DNA of 64,000 bases, taken from contig NC_087071.1 in NCBI RefSeq assembly GCF_963678635.1, positions 25,739,821-25,803,820 on the forward strand. The letters are read 5' to 3'. The position numbers and the translations under genes were made by a program. The notes beneath the pieces were generated by a model. It was not told where the DNA came from. It saw nothing but the letters and a program-made list of their open reading frames with translations, and searched no databases. This document shows positions 1 to 11,191 of the stretch, piece by piece; position 1 is the first letter of the stretch, and each line of letters begins with the position of its first letter. This DNA comes from Symsagittifera roscoffensis (Eukaryota > Xenacoelomorpha > Acoela > Convolutidae).

Positions 1-33
1 ATAGTTATATATTAACAGTCATTATACGAAAAA

Positions 34-1779
34 ATGAGCCACAGCCACACTCAAAGTGACGAAAGTCCAGATGACGAAGAGGTTTACCCCTTCCTCATAG
101 ATGCACCCGATAATAGAGGGCAGCACGACTTTTGCAAGAATTTACTCCTAAATTTGTTTGAACCCGGAATCGGCCCATGCAAAGCAGAATTCCCAGATGT
201 AAAAATCAAAAGACAAATTATTGAACATTATCTGAAAGATATATGTAATTTAACACAACAATACGGAATCTACACCATAGAATTCAGCACACCAAATCCG
301 AATCATCGCAAATATATAATTCAAACAGACGATCTTGAATTAGAATTTTCAAAAGTATTCTTAGAATATATTAAAAGCATACAATATCATAACTCACAAA
401 GAGCAAACTCCATATTTACTAACGAAGTTTTTGCAATATTATATAGCTATATTTCAATATTAGAAAAAACAGAATTTCAAAGTATCTCACCAACTGAAAC
501 ATCCAAACATACAAAAGTACGACAAGAAATAACAATATTTTCAACTTTTCTACATATAATCAAAGAAAATTTCACAAAAGACGGAGTTTCACAACACACA
601 AAACATGACTTTCAAAAAATTTTGGCATGGTTTACAATAGATTATTTCACACATAATTTAGACTTAATTTCACAAGCAAGAAAAAATTTCAGACCTCAAA
701 ATCCAAACGATGATGCTGCCATCACAGAACAGTCAGACTACGTTTGGGACCCTGAATGGTCTCATCATGCATTTATAAATATCCCACAATCAATCTCAAG
801 TCAAGCAATAAGTACAATATCCTATCAAAGAGATTATGTCAGAGTCGTACCACTGACCATTGATGCAACACCATTAAACTACAATACATTTTTACCTGAT
901 ACGCGAAATAACAGTTTAAATTCGACCGTCATACACAATGAAAACCTTAATGGAACTAGGAATCTTACACAACAAGATATCCAAACACCATCACACTTCA
1001 TAAATGAAGAAATCGTCCAAACAACAACAACTACACAACAAAGTATTTCACCGATACGTCCAAATTTAACAACACCAAAAAATACAAACACTTCACTTGC
1101 ACAAGTAACCTTACAATCAACCGTTAAACCTTCGGTTGCCCCAAAATATTCACATATGGATTATCAAACATATAGACCTATGACAGTACCGTCAAAAACA
1201 CGAAGAACGTTCACAAGAAACACTTTTGCAGAACACAATTATAATTACGCACATTCGTCAAAAACAAATTATCCCCCACGAAAAACTAATAAAAATCATG
1301 TAAGATCTCAATATTGGGATAACCCAATGACAACAACCAACTCAGTAAATATTCAAACTAATTCACATCCACCACAGGATCGTAGTGAAAATTACCCATT
1401 TTTTCAACAAAATAAAAATAAAAAGCAAGCACCTCATCATACGGATTACTTATCATCTGATGATGATTATTTACAACCAGATATTTTTGCACCGTATACT
1501 CAAGAATATCGCGGACAAGGAGTGCAAAAACCTTTTACATATAAAAGAATTTTTTCTCCAAATCCAACAGATACACAAAATCAACAACCAACAAATATGC
1601 AAAATCCAACTAATACACAATCTTTTCAACCAATTCAACCACAAAACCCAATGATCGCACACCCGTATCAACCAACTCAAATGCAAAATGAAATACCACT
1701 CCCATATTACCTTCAACAACACGAAATAACAAAAAATCAACTGTCAAATTTTTCACAAATGCCAAATGCCGCAGAATAA
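34..1779 (+). CDS. Gag N-terminal part (matrix-like region plus disordered linker)
   Basis: 581 codons from ATG 34, the first Met in an open frame 33 bases into the window. Residues about 1-230 look folded (mixed helical, acidic start). Residues about 250-581 are low-complexity Asn/Gln/Thr/Pro-rich, ending in degenerate repeats of the type PTNMQNPTNTQ. I recognise no domain by itself. The frame stays the same across the TAA at 1777-1779 into the capsid-like segment at 1786, so this is best read as the N-terminal part of one Gag polyprotein interrupted by a stop, not a separate gene. Alternatively it is a true separate leader protein with reinitiation at ATG 1786 or 1798. The coding frame is certain, the matrix role is inferred. 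Confidence 0.7.
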   Translation: MSHSHTQSDESPDDEEVYPFLIDAPDNRGQHDFCKNLLLNLFEPGIGPCKAEFPDVKIKRQIIEHYLKDICNLTQQYGIYTIEFSTPNPNHRKYIIQTDDLELEFSKVFLEYIKSIQYHNSQRANSIFTNEVFAILYSYISILEKTEFQSISPTETSKHTKVRQEITIFSTFLHIIKENFTKDGVSQHTKHDFQKILAWFTIDYFTHNLDLISQARKNFRPQNPNDDAAITEQSDYVWDPEWSHHAFINIPQSISSQAISTISYQRDYVRVVPLTIDATPLNYNTFLPDTRNNSLNSTVIHNENLNGTRNLTQQDIQTPSHFINEEIVQTTTTTQQSISPIRPNLTTPKNTNTSLAQVTLQSTVKPSVAPKYSHMDYQTYRPMTVPSKTRRTFTRNTFAEHNYNYAHSSKTNYPPRKTNKNHVRSQYWDNPMTTTNSVNIQTNSHPPQDRSENYPFFQQNKNKKQAPHHTDYLSSDDDYLQPDIFAPYTQEYRGQGVQKPFTYKRIFSPNPTDTQNQQPTNMQNPTNTQSFQPIQPQNPMIAHPYQPTQMQNEIPLPYYLQQHEITKNQLSNFSQMPNAAE

Positions 1780-1785
1780 CTACAA

Positions 1786-3183
1786 ATGACAATGAATCCA
1801 TACCTTATGGGTGGATCATCAATAACATCAAATAAACCACTAATGGTATTCACAGGAACAGACCCTGAATATTCTGTAGAAGATTATTTAAATGCAGTAA
1901 CAGCAAATTTAATTTTAAATATAGGACCTGAACCAATTAATACACCACTACATCAAAATTGGATACACCGACGCACAGCCTGATGGCGCAGCCCAAAAAT
2001 GGTTTTCAGTATTACCTATAGAAATAAAATCAAATTTGAAAAGATTTATACAAGAATTTTCAAAAATGTTTGACTCCGAAAGAAATAAACAACACCAAAG
2101 AGTTTTATGTAATGAAATTCGCAGATTACCAAATGAAGACATCAAACAATTAGCAGTACGTATCGAAACATTAGTTCGAAAAGCATATTCATTAAATACA
2201 CATGACTATAAAAACACAAAAATGACAGAAATTTTAATGATGACCTTAACACCTCAATTAAGGAAAATAGCAATAAAAAAGAGAGCATCTCATCCTTCCT
2301 CAATTCGAGAACCCGATTTAGATTTTCGAAAACTAGTAGACAAACTAGAGCAAGCGGAAATCACAATGAAACTTAAAGAAACAGAAAATCTGAAACTACA
2401 GTATGTTAATCGAATCGAAACAAACACTACAAATATAAATAACCTACAGGAATCAGACACAGACCTAGTTGAAAAAATCACGGAAATACTAAATATTTAT
2501 GAAAAACACCCAAATTTTAAAGGCAAACCATCTTTCAAAAAATGGTGTAATTATTGCCGACGATACGGACATAGTATTTCTGAAAGTAGACAAAAACAAC
2601 AAGATAACCAGAACAAACCTCAAAAATATAAAGAACCAAATAAATCATTCTATCAATACATGGACAAAGATCAAAATCTACCAAACAAAAATGTATACAG
2701 TAACAACAGTTCAGGAAAACCACTTCCGAACAACACCAGTTACACGAGAAATCAATCACCATATAACTCAAGTTATAGAGGAAGATCACCAGAACGAAGA
2801 AATACACAGAATTCTTCACAAAATCACTATAATCGACCAAATAGTCGAAATAACTACTCGAGATCAAATTCAAATACAACACAATTTGTTTCTAGATCCA
2901 ATTCCCATCAAACACAAGAAACAAATACTATCCAAACAATCAATCACGAAACTCATCATATAACAGAAGTAGAAACTATTCAAATAATCGAAACAGAAGT
3001 TATTCGAACAATCGAAATCAGAATTACCCGAACAATCGATCAAGAAATAACTCATATAACAGATCAAACTATCACAGATTAAACGACAATTATCAAAACA
3101 GATCACGAAATAATTCACAAAATCGAAATTCAAGTTACAATAATCGATATAGAAATTATTCTCAATCACCACAGAAAAAATAA
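1786..3183 (+). pseudogene. Gag capsid and nucleocapsid part, two frameshifts
   Basis: This segment continues the frame of the upstream Gag ORF. Residues around FTGTDPEYSVEDYL, then AAQKWFSVLP and a following Phe-rich helix, have the spacing of the retrotransposon Gag capsid family. A frameshift near 1970-1985 moves the capsid into a second frame (to about 2900). WCNYCRRYGH at about 2549-2578 is a CCHC zinc knuckle in which the fourth ligand position is Ser (SISES), so the knuckle is defective. A second frameshift near 2900-2930 restores a long Arg/Ser/Asn/Tyr-rich tail that ends at TAA 3181-3183. This is the expected RNA-binding nucleocapsid. The other open frame in 2930-3082, Ile/Thr-rich, is a shadow of that tail. 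Confidence 0.8.
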
Positions 3184-4324
3184 CAATTATATTAATTCTA
3201 AACATCGCTACAGAAGTAGTACACCCAAACATCAAAGACATATTAATCAAGTACAATCAAATGAAGAAACAACATCAGACCCCCCAGGTATTGATGACAC
3301 AGGAAATAACGAACTACAACTAAATCAAATAAACTGTGGATCATCAGACATAGAAAGTGATACAGAAAACACTATCTCCATAAATATGATAGCAGTCAAA
3401 AACGACTACGAGCCTATTATATATGAACAACCTTTTACATCACATATATATGAAAATCAATTGGAACTTCTTCACAATTATTATATTAAACCCATCAATA
3501 CTACACAAACGGCACAAGAAGTAAACAAAATCAACACCGTAAATAAACCCAATGAAAATGACAAAACAAAATGCTTAAATACAAATCATATTTACCAAAA
3601 TGTACAAAAAGAACAACCCAAAGAAAAAATTTGGACAATACCATTTCTTTTAGAAAGTCCAAGAAACAAAGAATTTCAACCACCAGATCTTGAAATTGAT
3701 TTTTTAATTGATTCAGGAGCAGAATCAAACATAATTAACATTCCCACATGGAATGAAATCAAAACATTACACCCAAAATTAACGCCTCTTGCAACATCTA
3801 GTAAACTAGCAACAGCACAAGGATCAACATTAGTAAATTATGGAAAAGTTCAATTATTTCTTCTCCCCACAAGAACAATGGAGCAAAATAAAATTCTAAA
3901 CAAGCCATTTAAACAAATATTTCATATCACAGATATTAAACACAATATCATTGGCATACCATTTATCTCGAAATATATACCAACAATCATAATCTTGAAT
4001 AGTAAAATACTAATCAAAGATAAGTACACAAAAACAAAAAATACAGCTCTTACATTTTTTCAAAGATTAAATAAACAACCACCATTCTTTTCAAAATTTT
4101 ATCCAATTTATAACCAACAACGGAAACACCTGAAACCACTATCAGGAAATATTTATAACTTGATATATAAAAATCAAAATAAACAACCACTTTTTATGTC
4201 AGACTTTGAATTCAAACCTATACATAAGTTTTTCAAAATCACGATTTCATCCATAAAATATTTGAAAATACGAATTCAGACATCATTTCGTTACATGTAT
4301 ATAACAATACAACGTACCAAGTAA
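3083..4324 (+). pseudogene. pol: Pol, retropepsin-like aspartic protease segment
   Basis: The frame is open from 3083 and overlaps the Gag tail by about 100 bases, in the +1 frame relative to it. No Met is needed if Pol is made by frameshifting; the first ATG is at 3386. The catalytic motif IDFLIDSGAESNI has its DSGA at 3710-3721. A second conserved hydrophobic-Gly stretch (NIIGIPFISKY) lies about 80 residues downstream, as in retropepsins. The frame is lost by a shift near 4210-4240, and the last 30 residues to TAA 4322-4324 are out of frame. The continuation is in the RT frame. The enzyme would cut the Gag-Pol polyprotein in the particle. The copy is inactive as it stands because Pol is broken downstream. 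Confidence 0.82.
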
Positions 4325-6675
4325 CATTACCCTTAGGACTTTTAGGATATTGCGAAACAAACGCTACAATATCACCCATACATGAAAAAGCATACCGCGT
4401 AAATAATATACTCCAATTATTAGATATTTGTCAATCCACAATTCTTAACGAAGAACTATCCATAAATAATATAATAAGTAATGAAAAAAGAAATACAGAT
4501 TATTTCACAAAAACCCCATATTTCAAACCTACATTCAACATAACCAACTATACAGAAGATCAGCAGAAGTTTTTAACAATGTTTAACTTCCAACATTCAC
4601 AAATCACACAAGACGAATTTGATAAGTTAGCCAAACAGCTAATAAAATATTCATCAGTCTATGCAACATCAAAATTTGATGTTGGAAAAATCAGTTCATC
4701 ACTACATCTCCCGTTAAAACCTGACGCAGTTTTCAAAAAACAAAGAGCAAGTAAAGTACCAATTCATTTACACGATAAAGTGAACAGATTACTCGATATT
4801 TTAGAGCAATACAAAATTATTTCACCAGTAAACAAAGAAGAACAACCAAAAAGTAACACATTTATTAACCCTGTTATCATCCTAGCAAAAGGAGAATCAC
4901 TATAAATAGTTTTAGACGCTAGATATCTCAATTCACTAATAGACGAATCAAAATGCAATTGGCCTATTGAACCAATACAAGTTATTTTAACAAAAATAAA
5001 CGGAAAATACTTTACAACCGCAGATATGAATAGTGCATACAATCAAATGCCACTAGATGAACAATCACGATGTTTAACACAATTTGTTGTTGGAAATCAA
5101 CAATAGGAATTCAACCACCTATTCTATGGAATATCCATAGGACCAGCAGCATTTTCAGCTTTTATGAGCAAAATTTTTAGACCACTAATACTTAAGAAAA
5201 ACGAAATCACCTATTTAGACGATGTTTTTATGCAATCACAGACAAAAGAAGAATTCTTTACAGTTTTAGAACACTATCACAAAATACTTCAGAACGAAAA
5301 TTTGAAGGTCGCCCCCGATAAATCACACTTCTTTTTAACACGAGTTAAATTTTTAGGACATAATACAGAAAGAAAAACAATCAGTCCATTAAAATCACGC
5401 ATTGATGCTATTCAAAAACTTCAACCACCAACAAACAAAAAGAAAATCCAAGAATTCCTTGGAATGTTAAATTTCTTAAGCAAATACGTTTATATAATGC
5501 AATTATATTTAAGAACATTCTATAATATCCTCAGACAACAAAATAATTTTGAATGGAACACTGAACATCAAACACGATTTGAAGAAATTAAAAAACTTTT
5601 AACTGAACAAATTTCAAACACAATTCCAGATCCAAATCAACCATTCTATGCAATGTGCGATGCTTCAAATTTTGGCATCGGCGCAGCATTATTACAATCA
5701 CATAATGGTACAAATAAAATGAACCTTATATCAGCAAATTCTCGATTATTCACTCAAGCAGAGCTACGCCTCTCAACTTTAATGAGAGAATGTACAGCTA
5801 TAATTTATACACTTACAGAATATGAATTTCTGATACTTGGATCAAAACATCCAACAGTTCTATTCACAGATCATAAACCAATCATTTTTCTCTTTACACA
5901 GAAGTCAAATCCAAATCACCGAGTTTATAGATTTCAATTAATTCTAATGAAATTCCCAAACTTACATATAGTTTGGACAGCAGGAAAGAATCTTGCATTA
6001 CCAGATACATTAAGTCGAAATACACCACCTGAATTACTTACACGAAAAACTACAGTTGAAATACCCAAAAATATAAAATTTTACCTTGCAGAAAACGAAA
6101 CATCACCCCGACTAGAATGCAAATATGCAGTAAAAACCGACATTGAACAATCACAGATAAATAACCTACAACACTTCCCACTTTACTTAGATTGCCAAAA
6201 AAACCACTACGAAGTTGATCTACTTGGAACATCAGCTTTCAAAACAATTTCATACTCACAATGGATAAAAAATAACACCCAACAAAAACGAGTAAAACAA
6301 CACTCGCATAAAAAAGACCTTTTTCCGTTAATTGAAAAAGAAAAATTAACTGATAAAATAAATTTATCAGGACCACAAACATATGATTCAAAATACACAA
6401 TAAATCAAGTTTTTGACCTCCATGACCCACTTGACACAATTCCTTTATCTAAATTAGAAATAGAAAACATTTTTCTCCCCCCAACAAATAAAGTTACAAT
6501 TAATACTTTGAAACAATATCAAAATCTTGACCCAGTAATTAGACAACAAAAATCATGGCACAAATATAAAACTAAACCCGTCAAGGCAGATACAACTATT
6601 TTAGGAAATAAAACACTCCTCCGATATTTTCGAAAATTTATGATACAACAATTAACGAAAACACAGACCTTCTAG
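4240..6675 (+). pseudogene. pol: Pol, reverse transcriptase and RNase H segment with two in-frame stops
   Basis: The frame is open from about 4240 except for TAA 4903-4905 and TAG 5104-5106, both inside the RT fingers/palm. Visible RT landmarks are VLDARYLNSL, then TTADMNSAYNQMPL, FYGISIGPAAFSAFM and the catalytic YLDD at 5212-5223, followed by the thumb (FLGHNTERKTISP, FLGMLNFLSKY). RNase H follows: CDASNFGIGAAL, the REC glutamate, FTDHKP and LPDTLSR carry the acidic residues. The frame ends at TAG 6673-6675 after a frameshift near 6640, and the reading continues in the integrase frame. Its job would be reverse transcription of the element RNA. Catalytic residues remain, so the lesions look recent. 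Confidence 0.92.
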
Positions 6676-8227
6676 AATACAAAATAAAAGAATCTACAGT
6701 TCCTTGTCTCCCTCTAAGTATGATTCTTATAGCTTTTAACATTTCACATACACAAAACATTAAAGGACACTCTGGATCAGAGAAAACATATTCAAATTTC
6801 ATACAAAATTTTTATTTCCCAAATGCACCAATTTGGATAAAAGTACTATGCAATGATTGTATAGTATGCCAGCTAAATAAACCTTATCCAAATCAAAAAC
6901 AAATAGCACAAAAACAAGATTTTAAAGGACAAAGTTTATATTTTAACCATCGTATCTCATTCGATACAAAAGGACCAATTTCACCATCATCTGAAGGAAA
7001 CTCCTACATTATGGTAATTGTTGACGCATTTACACATTATGTAGCACTTAACCCAGTACCACATTGTAACGCTTATTACGCTTACACAACACTTTATGAA
7101 CACTGGATAGCCAAGTTCGGATTACCCGAAATATTAGTTACAGACAACGGTACAGAATTCATAAATAATGAAATCATCACACTATGTCATTTATATAACA
7201 TTAAGCACAAACCACGTACATCTCATGCACCTTGGACAAACGGCTTAGTCGAAGGTATGAACCGTTCACTACAAGAATATCTTAGATGTATCATAAATGG
7301 AAATGATACAAGATACACCGAATGGTCAGCAGATGTAAAATTATTTCCCTTAGCATATAATTCACAAATCACAACAACTCTAGGAATGTCACCATATGAA
7401 ATGGTTTTTAACCAAAAGCCACGTAAACCAATTATGTTTACATGCACAAAGTTATTGTCAACCGAATAAAGACTCAATTTGTTATAGCCTACCTTTACAC
7501 ACACATGATGAAGATCATTTTCATCACCCACAAATCCTTAAATTAGCCTCCGGTACACACACCGAATGGATTTTAAATAGAGATAAAAAACACAATGAAA
7601 TTTACCAAAAAGTAACAAAAAAGTTGTTACAAAGACAAAACATTAACGAACAAATAAATTCACGCTTTACACCAGCCTCCGATTTTAAAATTGGAACATT
7701 TGTTTTAATACCTAATTTTAATACTCAAAAAGGAATTTCTGAAAAATTACAACCCCTTTGTAAAGGACCATACCAAATAATCGCCAAACCCACTGACGTA
7801 ACATATAAAATCACCGATTCAGACCAAAAAGAAATTGTTCAACATCGAAACAATCTACTACCTTATTACCCAAAAGAATACGCACTACGCGAACTAACTC
7901 AATTATATTCTTTCACAAGTTTAAAAGTTATTCAAAATCACCCACATACGGAAAATGAAATAAAAGAACAAAATGACATTCACCTCGAAAAACAAAATAA
8001 AAAATTAACTACAACCAAAAACAATACAAAAAAGCTAGATCAAAACATACCTCAAAAAGAAAGAAAAAAAAAGAAAAATGACAGAAAAAATTATACCCCA
8101 AGAACAAGTCGAGAAATCAGAACATAGAGAGTCATCACGACTTAGAAATCAACCACGCAAAAACTACAAAACATTCATTCCACAATCTAAAATATTAAAG
8201 AAAGTTGAATTTCAAAAACAGCTTTAA
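6640..8227 (+). pseudogene. pol: Pol, integrase segment (HHCC, DDE, GPY domains), frameshifted
   Basis: The frame is open from about 6640 (first ATG 6720) to TAA 7467-7469, then shifts near 7440-7465 into a second frame, then again near 8090-8120 to finish at TAA 8225-8227. The zinc-binding His/Cys region is seen as SHTQNIKGHSG and CNDCIVC. The catalytic triad is Asp in FDTKGP (6963), Asp in TDNGTEF (7143) and Glu in VEGMNRSL (7251), which gives D-X59-D-X35-E, the standard retroviral integrase spacing. LCKGPYQII near 7758 is the GPY module of Ty3/Gypsy integrases. The C-terminus is Lys-rich and ends with SRLRNQPRKNY, likely basic DNA-binding. Role: insertion of the cDNA. Confidence 0.9.
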
Positions 8228-8822
8228 TTTTAAAATTAATAATCTTTGCACCTCTGAAACATTTTAAACTTTCATTTTTCAAAATAACATGCTGACAAAA
8301 CACGCAGCGATTCTAGTTCAAAATTAGCCAATAGGATTCATTCAATCCGTCACCTTCTATAACTCTAACACAAACCAATTAGACGAAAGATATTAAACTC
8401 CAGGCATATCTATAACTATAACTTTCCAACCTCCAGGACAAAAACAAGCAAACCACTCCAACTTGACAACTAAAATAAATACCACCATAATATCATAACC
8501 CTCCCTTATCTAATAACGCAAAGATCAACAATATTCTCCCAACTCAGACCTCAAAAACCCCCCCAAAAAAAATGTTAAATTAACCTAAAGTAAAAGAACG
8601 ACCATATTAAATTAGCCTAAAGTACAAAAATCTCAAAAATACCCCAGATCACTTGACAAATAAAAATAAAGTAAAAGAAGACCTCCCGAACACCATAAAA
8701 TTCGCCCCCAACAATTTTTCACAAAATTCAACCCACTTGTCAAAAAACTAATAAATAATTCGACCACACTTGAAAATTGCCCCAAACAACAAAAAATATT
8801 CGATCAAGAAGCCATTTCTTAA
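8228..8822 (+). other. Noncoding spacer between pol and the env region
   Basis: About 600 bases with no usable frame, A/C-rich like the rest of the element, with a C-run (AAAACCCCCCCAAAA) near 8555. In env-bearing retroelements the downstream cistrons are usually expressed from a spliced RNA, so a splice acceptor may lie here. No convincing one could be picked by eye. Confidence 0.5.
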
Positions 8823-9240
8823 ATGCTCTTCTCTCAATCAGTCAACATAATTCTCAACATTTTCATAAACTTTTTAACAATATTTAAACTTTTATTCATA
8901 TTTCTTTTTGATACCTTTGAAGCTTTTGTAATAATCTTAATCAAATTTTGCAATATTTTTTTAATTTTCAATTCAATATTTGAACTATATCTCCAACTAT
9001 CAAAAGCCATTGACCATATCCACAGGTACGAAAACCCAAAACTTATTTAAATGATACGAACTATTTTTAGTAGAACAGATATTTTTTTTACTATTTGTAA
9101 TTTTTATAACATTTTTATCATCCCTCATCTTGACAATATGCAAATGTATAAAGAAGGCAGTCATAACATTCGCCTTAGCAACAATCCTTTTAATTCTTTT
9201 TCTAAGAGAATACTACAATAAACATAAATTTTTTCACTAG
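8823..9240 (+). pseudogene. Multi-span membrane segment, N-terminal part of the first 3' ORF (frameshifted)
   Basis: ATG 8823 opens 75 codons that are almost wholly hydrophobic over residues 4-55 (two or three potential membrane spans rich in Phe, Ile and Leu), ending at TAA 9048-9050. In the +1 frame, open from 9055 to TAG 9238-9240, two more hydrophobic stretches appear (LLFVIFITFLSSLILTI and ITFALATILLILFL). Its end overlaps the open frame of the Pro/Ser-rich segment that begins at 9228. The simplest reading is one membrane protein of three to five spans continuing into that segment, broken by two indels. No family was recognised. It could be an accessory or a signal-anchor glycoprotein of the retroelement. 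Confidence 0.5.
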
Positions 9241-10355
9241 AAGAAATCAATAAAAAACCCTCAAAAATTGCTAACCAACAATCACACAGTCAGTCTTCAC
9301 CGACATCATCCCAAGAAAACCCGACACCACCTACAACTACCCAAAACCCCCAAACATCTACACAAATTTGTTTCCAAGATAACCCATATACTTTTGAAGA
9401 ACGACATGCTCGCTTATCTGAACCACTAGAACCAGTTCAGCGACAGGCACCTCTAAGTGAACCAACATATAACTTGTACCCAACACTACCACAAGAATTA
9501 AGTAGAATACGGAATTTTAGTCAAAACCAAAATACAGTTGAAATAAATAGACAAATTATACATCCACGACGAAATAGAAATTTTCCCCAATCCCCATTAC
9601 CAAGTACACCGGAAAACCCAATTAGCATATTACCGGAAACCCCTACGCTTCTTTCACAACGTAGCACCTCAAGTCTACCCTCAGATTACTTAGGTTCAAC
9701 ACCAACATCTGAACAAATACGTGAAAATCCCTTTAACCCCCCAAACCAAACATCACGACAACCATATTGGACAACACAATCATTCACACAAGGTGAACCA
9801 AATTTAATAAATGATCCAATAGATATTTCTACAGATACAACAACATCATCATCAATACCAGAAACATTATCACTACCATCAACACCATCAATAAGCCAGA
9901 TTTCACCGACACCTTTTCCTTTAAATTTTCCAAATAACCTCGACGCTAGATATCGAGAACAATCATCAACAAATATTCCTTTAAGATTAGACTGGAACAC
10001 ATTCACACCACCCCCACCATTATTTGGACAACACCCAGAAAGTAACCGACTCCACAACTGGGCACTTAATAGACTACAATATAGACAAGATATCCACGAA
10101 GACATTCATGACCATAACATTCAAATACTCCAACAAAATAGTCTACAATTCAAATTTGAAATCACGGTTAAACTAAAAAACATAGCTCAACATCCTTACC
10201 CATTAAACCCACCAAATATAACAGCTCAATCGCTACCACCACCGTTTATAACAACTGATTTAAAATATAAATACGACAGATATACCAAAAAGACAATTGG
10301 TTACATCACATTTTATAACCCGTACTCAGGATTATCATACACATGTATATTCTAA
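9228..10355 (+). CDS. Pro/Ser/Thr-rich ORF upstream of the env-like gene
   Basis: The frame is open from 9228 to TAA 10353-10355 with no ATG near its beginning (a TTG at 9474 is only a possible non-AUG start), which supports fusion to the upstream membrane segment or a spliced start. Residues are Gln/Pro/Ser/Thr-rich and presumably disordered up to about 9940. A shorter, more ordered C-terminal part follows (RLDWNTFTPPPPLFGQ, then LQFKFEITVKLKNIAQ, ending in a Tyr-rich stretch). The end overlaps the start of the env-like ORF by 13 bases (10343-10355). No recognisable domain. It may be the cytoplasmic or outer part of a membrane protein encoded with 8823-9240. Function unknown. Confidence 0.6.
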   Translation: MFSLEEINKKPSKIANQQSHSQSSPTSSQENPTPPTTTQNPQTSTQICFQDNPYTFEERHARLSEPLEPVQRQAPLSEPTYNLYPTLPQELSRIRNFSQNQNTVEINRQIIHPRRNRNFPQSPLPSTPENPISILPETPTLLSQRSTSSLPSDYLGSTPTSEQIRENPFNPPNQTSRQPYWTTQSFTQGEPNLINDPIDISTDTTTSSSIPETLSLPSTPSISQISPTPFPLNFPNNLDARYREQSSTNIPLRLDWNTFTPPPPLFGQHPESNRLHNWALNRLQYRQDIHEDIHDHNIQILQQNSLQFKFEITVKLKNIAQHPYPLNPPNITAQSLPPPFITTDLKYKYDRYTKKTIGYITFYNPYSGLSYTCIF

Positions 10356-11191
10356 AAATATTGATTTTTTTCCAACTCCTTTTTCTAATAATCTCCGATC
10401 AGAACATAAATCCGTCTCCCCGCACAGGACCCCAAGACTTATTAGTAACACATTACGGTTGTGAAGAAAATGAACAAAAAACACTACACAAATATGCAAT
10501 AAATCAAGTATCACAATGCGAAACGGAACCACAAGCTATAGAAACTACAAATGCAGACACAAAAAATAAAGGATATCAAGAAATAATGTTTTTCGATTGG
10601 AAAATACAACTCGAAAAAATACAACTCACACGAGGTTTATCAGACAACACAATGATCTATCAAGGAATTAGGATACCTTGTAAAAATGATCAAGGTTATT
10701 GTGACCCTACAACACGAACACAAGCAACAATTGTTTGGTTTCCCGAAGATACATGTACAACATTTCAAGTAGCAAAAATACACGCCCGAATGATAAAATT
10801 TCACGAAAAATATTTCATACAATCAATCCCATATGAACAAGTAAATCCATCACGGAAACAAAGTACTGATTTTCGAAACATCCACAATATAGAAAACAAA
10901 TTGACACGTTTTCAAATATATCAAGAAAAAGAACTCGCATGCAAATACAGAAATCCACTTCACAAAACACAATATTCTGAAATATTAGTTGAATACGAAA
11001 AAGGTTTCGACATGACCACTGGAAAAATAAAAATTGACCCTTATGCCACGGGTCATCCTCTAAACGAAGGAACATCATATATACCAGTTAACTTTCAAAA
11101 AAGTCATGGTCAACCTGGTGGACATCTAAAGCCACATGACACTAAAAGCACACGTTTACAAGAACTATCACTAATGATATTATTTTGGTAA
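10343..11191 (+). pseudogene. Env-like glycoprotein, N-terminal half
   Basis: ATG 10343 starts a 282-codon frame with a clear signal-peptide-like beginning (hydrophobic residues 3-18, ILKILIFFQLLFLII), followed by a Cys-containing ectodomain. Cysteines come as single, widely spaced residues (for example in HYGCEEN, RIPCKNDQGYCDP, FPEDTCTTF and LACKYRN), as in extracellular disulfide proteins. The frame is lost around 11,178-11,191, where the frame of the C-terminal half is already open. Position after pol, signal peptide and the C-terminal anchor of the second half make an envelope protein likely. The family is not established. The Cys layout is reminiscent of class III (gB-like or chuvirus-like) envelopes captured by insect elements, which is inference only. 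Confidence 0.6.

Noticed and set aside
879..1091. Antisense frames within gag, pol, env and the unknown ORF
   Set aside because: The strong base bias of the plus strand suppresses antisense stops. These frames overlap supported sense genes.
2930..3082. Ile/Thr-rich C-terminal end of the capsid frame as true Gag tail
   Set aside because: The neighbouring frame gives a long Arg/Ser/Asn/Tyr-rich tail, typical of nucleocapsid, to TAA 3,181. The Ile/Thr version is its shifted reading.
9474..9476. TTG at 9,474 as genuine start of the Pro/Ser-rich ORF
   Set aside because: The frame is open from 9,228 with the same composition, and TTG is a poor eukaryotic start. A spliced or fused start is likelier.
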